Shown piece after piece: positions 59,620 to 64,000 of a stretch of 64,000 nt of DNA (position 1 is its first letter; every line of letters begins with the position of its first letter). The notes beneath the pieces are model-generated. The model ran no database searches. It had not been told where the DNA came from and saw nothing but the letters and a program-made list of their open reading frames with translations. Where the stretch lies: the NCBI RefSeq assembly GCF_003385775.1, contig NZ_QRDP01000004.1:1535763-1599762 (forward strand). The letters are read 5' to 3'. Both the position numbers and the translations under genes were made by a program. This DNA comes from Parasphingopyxis lamellibrachiae. Its GTDB lineage: Bacteria > Pseudomonadota > Alphaproteobacteria > Sphingomonadales > Sphingomonadaceae.

Positions 59620-59637
59620 GCGGACATTCAAACTGAG
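59620..59637. repeat. Right arm of the 18-bp inverted repeat
   Basis: GCGGACATTCAAACTGAG, matching 58532-58549 in inverse. It also forms, with GTCCGC at 59602-59607, a local GTCCGC...GCGGAC palindrome. Confidence 0.7.
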
Positions 59638-59661
59638 TCACTGGCCTCCACCTCACACCTC

Positions 59662-59690
59662 CTGACAAACCCCAAAATTTTCGCTATACT
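59662..59690 (+). promoter_or_regulatory. Promoter of the hppD leader
   Basis: -35 CTGACA (59662-59667), 17-nt spacer, -10 TATACT (59685-59690). Predicted start at 59697-59698, on the micro-ORF ATG itself. Confidence 0.75.
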
Positions 59691-59697
59691 GCGCGTC

Positions 59698-59766
59698 ATG
59701 AACCGCATTCTCTATTCCATTGCCTATTGGACGGTCCATCGGCTGAGCCGCTCGCTCGCGAGCTAG
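59698..59766 (+). CDS. 22-codon leaderless micro-ORF upstream of hppD (possible leader peptide)
   Basis: Encodes MNRILYSIAYWTVHRLSRSL plus AS, then TAG. Two Tyr and one Trp codon in 22. The ATG coincides with the predicted transcription start, so it would be translated without a leader. Three hairpins follow before hppD, the geometry of a peptide-controlled leader. No homologue recognised. Confidence 0.5.
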   Translation: MNRILYSIAYWTVHRLSRSLAS

Positions 59767-59830
59767 CTCCGGCGCGCGCCTCTGCGCGCACTCCCACGCC
59801 AGCGGGCGAGACGCCCGGAAAAGGCTGGCG
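59750..59830 (+). promoter_or_regulatory. Three successive hairpins in the hppD 5' leader
   Basis: Hairpin A: GCTCG/CGAGC (59750-59763), overlapping the micro-ORF end. Hairpin B: GCGCGC/GCGCGC (59772-59777, 59784-59789). Hairpin C: CGCCAGC/GCTGGCG (59797-59803, 59824-59830) enclosing GGGCG-AGA-CGCCC. They lie between the micro-ORF and hppD; no T-run follows. Confidence 0.6.
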
Positions 59831-59866
59831 ATATGCACCTCCGATCGCTTTTACAGGAATAGTTTT

Positions 59867-60940
59867 ATGACCGAGACACCCGAAAACCTTATGGGCCTTA
59901 ATGGCTTCGAATTTGTCGAATTCACCGGCCCCGACCCCGATGCGCTGGCCGATCTCTTCACCCGGATGGGCTTCACCCATATTGGCAATCACCGCAGCAA
60001 GAACGTTCGCCGCTATACGCAGGGCGACATCAACTTCATCCTCAATATGGAGCCGGACGGGCAGGCTGCGAAGTTCCGCGAGGAGCGCGGTCCTTCCGCC
60101 AACGCGATGGCCTTCCGCGTCGCCGATGCGCACAAGGCGCTCGAACTCGCCGTCGAACGCGGCGCAACGCCGGTCACCGGCAAGGTCGGCCCGATGGAGC
60201 TCAACATCCCGGCGATCGAGGGCATTGGCGGGGCCAACCTTTATCTGGTCGACAAGCCCGGTGCGGCGACCATCTATGATATCGATTTCGAGCCGGTCGA
60301 AGGCGCGGTGGCGGAAGCGAACAGCGTCGGTCTGCACACGCTCGATCATCTGACGCACAATCTCAAGCGCGGACAGATGGATGTCTGGTCCGAATATTAT
60401 GAGCGCATCTTCAATTTTCGCGAAATCCGCTATTTCGACATCGAAGGCGCGCAGACCGGCCTCTTCAGCCGCGCGATGACCGCGCCTGACGACAAGATCC
60501 GAATTCCTTTGAACGAAAGCCAGGACGAACATTCGCAGATTGAGGAATTCATCCGCGACTATAAGGGCGAAGGTATCCAGCATATCGCACTTTCGACTGA
60601 CGATATCTTCGGCACCGTCGATGCCTTGCGCGAGCGCGGCGTCCGCTTCCAGGATACGCCCGACACCTATTACGACCTGCTCGACGAACGCCTTCCCGGC
60701 CATGGCCATGACGTGGAAGCGATGCGCAAACGCAAGATCCTGATCGATGGCGCGCCGGAAACCGGCGGCGGTCTGCTCTTGCAGATCTTCACCGAGAATA
60801 TGGTGGGGCCGATCTTCTTCGAGATCATCCAGCGCAAGGGCAATGAAGGCTTTGGCGAGGGCAATTTCAAGGCACTGTTCGAGAGCATCGAGCTCGACCA
60901 GATCAATCGCGGCGTGATTCCGGCGAAAGAGGAAGCGTAA
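59867..60940 (+). CDS. hppD: 4-Hydroxyphenylpyruvate dioxygenase
   Basis: 357 aa. Fe(II) enzyme converting 4-hydroxyphenylpyruvate to homogentisate. Ligands: His in LHTLDHLTHN (about 161), His in IQHIALSTDD (about 240), Glu in GPIFFEIIQRKGNEGFGEG (about 320). The C-terminal FKALFESIELDQINRG is typical. ATG 59867 has AGGA 8-9 nt before it. hmgA follows after 216 nt of hairpin repeats. Confidence 0.97.
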   Translation: MTETPENLMGLNGFEFVEFTGPDPDALADLFTRMGFTHIGNHRSKNVRRYTQGDINFILNMEPDGQAAKFREERGPSANAMAFRVADAHKALELAVERGATPVTGKVGPMELNIPAIEGIGGANLYLVDKPGAATIYDIDFEPVEGAVAEANSVGLHTLDHLTHNLKRGQMDVWSEYYERIFNFREIRYFDIEGAQTGLFSRAMTAPDDKIRIPLNESQDEHSQIEEFIRDYKGEGIQHIALSTDDIFGTVDALRERGVRFQDTPDTYYDLLDERLPGHGHDVEAMRKRKILIDGAPETGGGLLLQIFTENMVGPIFFEIIQRKGNEGFGEGNFKALFESIELDQINRGVIPAKEEA

Positions 60941-60946
60941 CGCCCT

Positions 60947-61143
60947 CCCTCTCCCCTTGTGGGAGAGGGTTGCGCAGACTTGGCGCCCCTGAGCTTGTCG
61001 AAGGGTCGCCTAGTCGGAGCTGGGTGAGGGGTAATCGCTTTCATGGAAAGCGCGCGGAGCAAAGCTCCGCTCACCCTCATCCAACTGCGCCTAAGCACCT
61101 GCGGTGCCAAGGCTTTATATCCTTCTCCCATCGAGGGAGAAGG
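60947..61143. repeat. Array of four hairpin units between hppD and hmgA
   Basis: Perfect stems: CCCTCTCCC/GGGAGAGGG (60947-60955, 60961-60969), CGCTTTC/GAAAGCG (61036-61052), GCGGAGC/GCTCCGC (61054-61070) and CCTTCTCCC/GGGAGAAGG (61121-61143). Between the first two lies CCCTGAGCTTGTCGAAGGG, a repeat common in sphingomonad genomes. The last hairpin ends 13 nt before the hmgA ATG. Confidence 0.82.
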
Positions 61144-61156
61144 AAGGAGACGGCGA

Positions 61157-62449
61157 ATGACAGACTTCAAATACCAATCCGGCTTCGGCAATGAGTTCGC
61201 GACCGAGGCTGTCGCGGGCGCATTGCCCGAGGGCCGCAACAGCCCGCAACGCCCTGCTTTCGGCCTTTATGCCGAACAGCTCTCCGGCACGGCCTTCACC
61301 GTGCCGCGTGACCGCAATCTCAGGAGCTGGCTCTACCGGATGCGGCCGAGCGCCATGCATGATCGCTTCGAACCCTATCGCGGCGGAGAACGGATCGAGA
61401 CCGCGCCGATATCGGGCGTGACCTTCGAACCCAACCGGCTGCGCTGGGATCCACTGCCGACGCCCGAGGCCGAGCTGGACTGGGTCGACGGGCTCGTCAC
61501 CTGGGCCGGGAATGGCGCGGCGGACAGCCAGGCCGGGATCGGCATTCATCTTTACGCGGCCAACCGGTCTATGGAGGGCCGCGCGTTCTTCAACGCCGAT
61601 GGAGAGATGCTGATCGTTCCACAAATGGGCGCTCTGCGGATCGTAACCGAAATGGGCGTGCTCGACGTCGCGCCAAACGAGATCGCCGTCATTCCGCGCG
61701 GCCTGAAATTCCGCGTGGATCTCACCGATCGCGAAGCGCGCGGCTATGTCTGCGAGAATTACGGTGCGCCGTTCCGCCTGCCCGATCTCGGGCCGATCGG
61801 CTCCAACGGTCTCGCCAATCCGCGCGATTTCCTCAGCCCTGTTGCGGCATTCGAGGATAGCGACGAACCCGTCGAACTGATCCAGAAATTCAGCGGCGGT
61901 CTATGGGTCACAACGCTCGATCATTCGCCGTTCGACGTGGTCGCCTGGCACGGCAATCTCGCGCCGGTGAAATACGATCTCGCCAATTTCAACACGATCG
62001 GCTCGATCAGCTTCGATCATCCCGATCCGTCGATCTTCACGGTGCTGACATCGCCTTCGGCAAGCCCCGGCACCGCCAATTGCGATTTCGTGATCTTCCC
62101 GCCGCGCTGGCTGGTCGGCGAAGACACGTTCCGCCCGCCCTGGTTCCACCGCAATATCATGAGCGAGTTCATGGGGCTCGTTCATGGCGAATATGACGCC
62201 AAGGCCGGCGGCTTCGCTCCGGGCGGCGCGTCACTGCACAATTGCATGAGCGCGCACGGGCCGGACAAAACCTCGACCGAAAACGCGATGGTCACCGACC
62301 TGAAACCGCAAAAGGTAGACGATACCATGGCCTTCATGTTCGAAAGTTGCCTGCCGATCCGGCCGACCCGCTTCGCCATGGACACATCCCTGCTGCAGAC
62401 AGGCTATGACGAGTGCTGGGCTGGATTCGACAAGGCGAAGCTGCCTTAG
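61157..62449 (+). CDS. hmgA: Homogentisate 1,2-dioxygenase
   Basis: 430 aa. Opens homogentisate to maleylacetoacetate with Fe(II). Hallmarks: [13 protein letters not shown] at the N-terminus, [30 protein letters not shown] (His and Glu ligands) and [16 protein letters not shown] (third His). ATG 61157 with GGAGA upstream; the frame before it reads through the repeat array and is not coding. Product goes (via an isomerase not seen here) to FahA at 12-13 kb. Confidence 0.97.
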   Translation: MTDFKYQSGFGNEFATEAVAGALPEGRNSPQRPAFGLYAEQLSGTAFTVPRDRNLRSWLYRMRPSAMHDRFEPYRGGERIETAPISGVTFEPNRLRWDPLPTPEAELDWVDGLVTWAGNGAADSQAGIGIHLYAANRSMEGRAFFNADGEMLIVPQMGALRIVTEMGVLDVAPNEIAVIPRGLKFRVDLTDREARGYVCENYGAPFRLPDLGPIGSNGLANPRDFLSPVAAFEDSDEPVELIQKFSGGLWVTTLDHSPFDVVAWHGNLAPVKYDLANFNTIGSISFDHPDPSIFTVLTSPSASPGTANCDFVIFPPRWLVGEDTFRPPWFHRNIMSEFMGLVHGEYDAKAGGFAPGGASLHNCMSAHGPDKTSTENAMVTDLKPQKVDDTMAFMFESCLPIRPTRFAMDTSLLQTGYDECWAGFDKAKLP

Positions 62450-62527
62450 ACCACTCCATTTCGTCAACGCTAAACCCGTCGGAGCACCGCACAAACGCTT
62501 TGACGGGCTCAGCACGAGCGCGGGAGT

Positions 62528-63805
62528 TCAGGCACGCGTTCGGGGATCGCGAACGAAACCTATCATCGCAATGAGCGCGGCGAGGATCAGGCCGATCGAA
62601 ATCCAGAACAGCGGGACATAACCGAAGGACGCCGCGATGAGGCCGCCCGCGAGTGGCCCAAGCGCCGCCATACTCGTTTCCGCCGTTGTCGATAGCGCGA
62701 GCCGCATCGGCAGGTCTTCCCGGCTACCGAATTCGAGCACGATGGTCGTCGCGCTCATCATATAGCCGGACATGGACGCCCCGATCCCAAGAAAGGCGAT
62801 GAAGATAGGTATCGGGCCATTTGCGACGAGCAGCAAAGCGAGCGCCGCAAGCCAGACCAGCAAGGCGAGGATCATCGTCAACCGATAGCCGCGCCGATCC
62901 CCCAAATGCCCCCAGAGCAGGTTCGAGATGGTATCCGCGCCGAGAAACGCGACCGTCAGCAGTCCAAGCGCCGCCCCGCTCAATTCCATCCGGTCGGCTG
63001 CGTAGAGAATGTAGAAGGGCATGGATATCCGGGCGGCAACCGCAAAAAGCTGGGCAATCACGAACCAGCGATAATCGCGGTCGGACAGCAATTCCGGAAA
63101 GTCGCGAAGCCGTTCCCGTATCGACATTTTCGGCCGCACCGTCGGCGGTTCGGGCTCGCGCACGAAACGGTAAAGGACGTAGAGGCCGATACTGGTCAGA
63201 ACGAAGCAGAGCAGGAATGTCGTCGCATAGCCATTGCCAAGCGTTTCATGTTCGATGAACCAGGCGCCGGCAAAATAGGAAAGCAAGGCCGCGATCCCCG
63301 CACCGGCGACATTGCGATAAGCCTGCAGGCGCCCGCGCCGAGCAATCGGAATAACCTTTGAAAGCAGCATCTGGAAAGCAACGCGCTGCTGCCCCTGGAA
63401 AAAGCCCAGCAGAAAAAGGAACAGGAATGTCGCGAACAGAAGGAGCGAACCGGTCAGGAAAAAGCCGGCAAGCGCCAGGCCCAGTATCTGCACGCGCATG
63501 GCGATGCCGATCTGGATCGCGCGCGGCATCACACGGGTCCGGTGCTCGAGATTGGACGCGCTGATCATGGGCGAAACGGCGGCCCCGGCCTGCAACAGCC
63601 CCTGTCCCAGCCCGACAAGAGCGTTCGAGCCGGTCAGCGCAAACAGATAGGCCGGCAGGAAAGTCGGCGCCATCAATATGCGAAACCCTGTCATGCCGAG
63701 CATGCCATGGGCGAAATGCGCTACATAGTTGGCGCGGAGATTGTTCTCGACGAACTGGTCATATTCGGCTTCCCGCCGCGCCAGATCAGCCGGACCGTCG
63801 CTCAC
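62528..63805 (-). CDS. MFS transporter
   Basis: 425 aa from GTG 63805, 12 membrane helices. MFS traits: LWGHLGDRRGYRLTMILAL (motif A-like) and MAALGPLAGGLIAASFGYVP. Start is the GTG of VSDGPADLARREAEYDQF, 43 nt after the acyl-CoA dehydrogenase stop; the frame upstream to 63949 overlaps that gene and is a shadow. A 20-residue soluble N-terminus precedes helix 1. Substrate unknown. Confidence 0.85.
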   Translation of the reverse strand: MSDGPADLARREAEYDQFVENNLRANYVAHFAHGMLGMTGFRILMAPTFLPAYLFALTGSNALVGLGQGLLQAGAAVSPMISASNLEHRTRVMPRAIQIGIAMRVQILGLALAGFFLTGSLLLFATFLFLFLLGFFQGQQRVAFQMLLSKVIPIARRGRLQAYRNVAGAGIAALLSYFAGAWFIEHETLGNGYATTFLLCFVLTSIGLYVLYRFVREPEPPTVRPKMSIRERLRDFPELLSDRDYRWFVIAQLFAVAARISMPFYILYAADRMELSGAALGLLTVAFLGADTISNLLWGHLGDRRGYRLTMILALLVWLAALALLLVANGPIPIFIAFLGIGASMSGYMMSATTIVLEFGSREDLPMRLALSTTAETSMAALGPLAGGLIAASFGYVPLFWISIGLILAALIAMIGFVRDPRTRA

Positions 63806-63848
63806 GGATGACGGCGGAGAGGCGGGTGGCGGAGAGGCAGTCGGACGA

Positions 63849-64000
63849 TCAATAGCTGTTGAGCTTGGCGAATCGCTCGCGGTGGTAGCCGGATCCGCCC
63901 CACTGGCTTTCCAGCACGCGGGCGCGCTTGAAATAGAAGCCCGCGTCATGCTCGTCGGTCATGCCGATGCCGCCATGAAGCTGAATCATCTCATGCGTCA
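63849..64000 (-). CDS. Acyl-CoA dehydrogenase, C-terminal end (gene continues past the window)
   Basis: The minus strand reads, in frame to a TGA at 63849, MIQLHGGIGMTDEHDAGFYF then KRARVLESQWGGSGYHRERF and AKLNSY. This matches the C-terminal helix of acyl-CoA dehydrogenases, where QLHGGIG-T-E is conserved. About 49 codons are visible; the rest lies beyond 64000. Confidence 0.88.
   Translation of the reverse strand, partial: THEMIQLHGGIGMTDEHDAGFYFKRARVLESQWGGSGYHRERFAKLNSY

Noticed and set aside
61043-61156. 38-residue N-terminal extension of HmgA
   Set aside because: Encoded by the intergenic hairpin repeats; the conserved N-terminus and ribosome-binding site support ATG 61157.
63806-63949. 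48-residue N-terminal extension of the MFS transporter
   Set aside because: Runs out of frame over the end of an acyl-CoA dehydrogenase, so it is a shadow.
1-64000. tRNA, rRNA, prophage or integrase
   Set aside because: I scanned intergenic regions for TPsiC-like GGTTCGAATCC motifs, cloverleaf stems and phage-type genes and found none convincing. A tRNAscan-SE and Infernal run would settle it.

Overview
This window looks like chromosomal DNA of an alphaproteobacterium, most likely a sphingomonad. It is GC-rich and densely packed. It carries the cell-cycle regulator CtrA (5' end outside the window), a CC_3452-type small secreted protein, rpoZ followed by a single long Rsh enzyme, and an arsenal of aromatic amino-acid catabolic genes. 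I see no rRNA, tRNA, CRISPR array, prophage or transposase. Genus-level placement is inference.

Layout. 1-5.7 kb: the end of ctrA, then a four-gene operon (circularly permuted ATP-grasp, alpha-E protein, transglutaminase, Anbu proteasome-like peptidase) meeting an N-end-rule leucyltransferase (bpt) tail to tail. 5.8-11.5 kb: an arsenic-methylation neighbourhood (SDR reductase, ArsM, flavin disulfide oxidoreductase, radical SAM enzyme, MTA phosphorylase) in which four genes appear to start at non-ATG codons, one probably at ATC. 11.6-13.3 kb: a DUF2147 protein, a large hairpin repeat and fahA. 13.3-20.4 kb: a multi-spanning membrane protein divergent from the DUF4129/DUF4350/MoxR/DUF58/SpoIIM/RDD operon. 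20.4-27.2 kb: CapA-like lipoprotein, SleB-like hydrolase and an envelope O-acetylation operon (two SGNH proteins, MBOAT, small membrane protein). 27.2-40.5 kb: ArsR/SRPBCC pair with an excellent operator, a DUF2807 adhesin-like protein, MgtE, LLM flavoprotein, cyclophilin, SDR, LysR, a bacterial CDC48 with a terminator lacking an upstream gene, MFS pump, methyltransferase and a PLD-type synthase. 40.5-46.5 kb: rpoZ, HxlR regulator, CC_3452 protein with a truncated twin, rsh, and a monooxygenase/PEP-mutase pair divergent from a LysR. 46.5-64 kb: kynA, phoD, a beta-lactamase-like hydrolase, a 1073-aa propeller-amidohydrolase, thiolase, gcdH plus CoA-transferase, tonB, a Tat lipoprotein built of 23-residue repeats, hppD, hmgA, an MFS transporter and the end of an acyl-CoA dehydrogenase.

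How genes work together. hppD, hmgA and fahA form much of the tyrosine-to-fumarate/acetoacetate route, split over two loci. kynA, gcdH, the CaiB-type CoA-transferase and the thiolase fit tryptophan and lysine/glutarate breakdown. The Anbu operon, bpt and CDC48 are all protein-turnover or peptide-modification functions, although any physical link between them is hypothesis. The arsenic cluster carries the parts expected of an arsenosugar-like pathway: methylation, radical adenosylation and adenine removal. The radical SAM enzyme is not the textbook ArsS type.

The strongest unexplained signals are regulatory or structural. They are a predicted leaderless 22-codon micro-ORF with three hairpins ahead of hppD, two copies of a 35-bp-stem hairpin element, a 26-bp perfect operator on arsR, a 20-bp dyad touching the Anbu operon start, a lone terminator ahead of cdc48, and the frameshifted end of the repeat lipoprotein.
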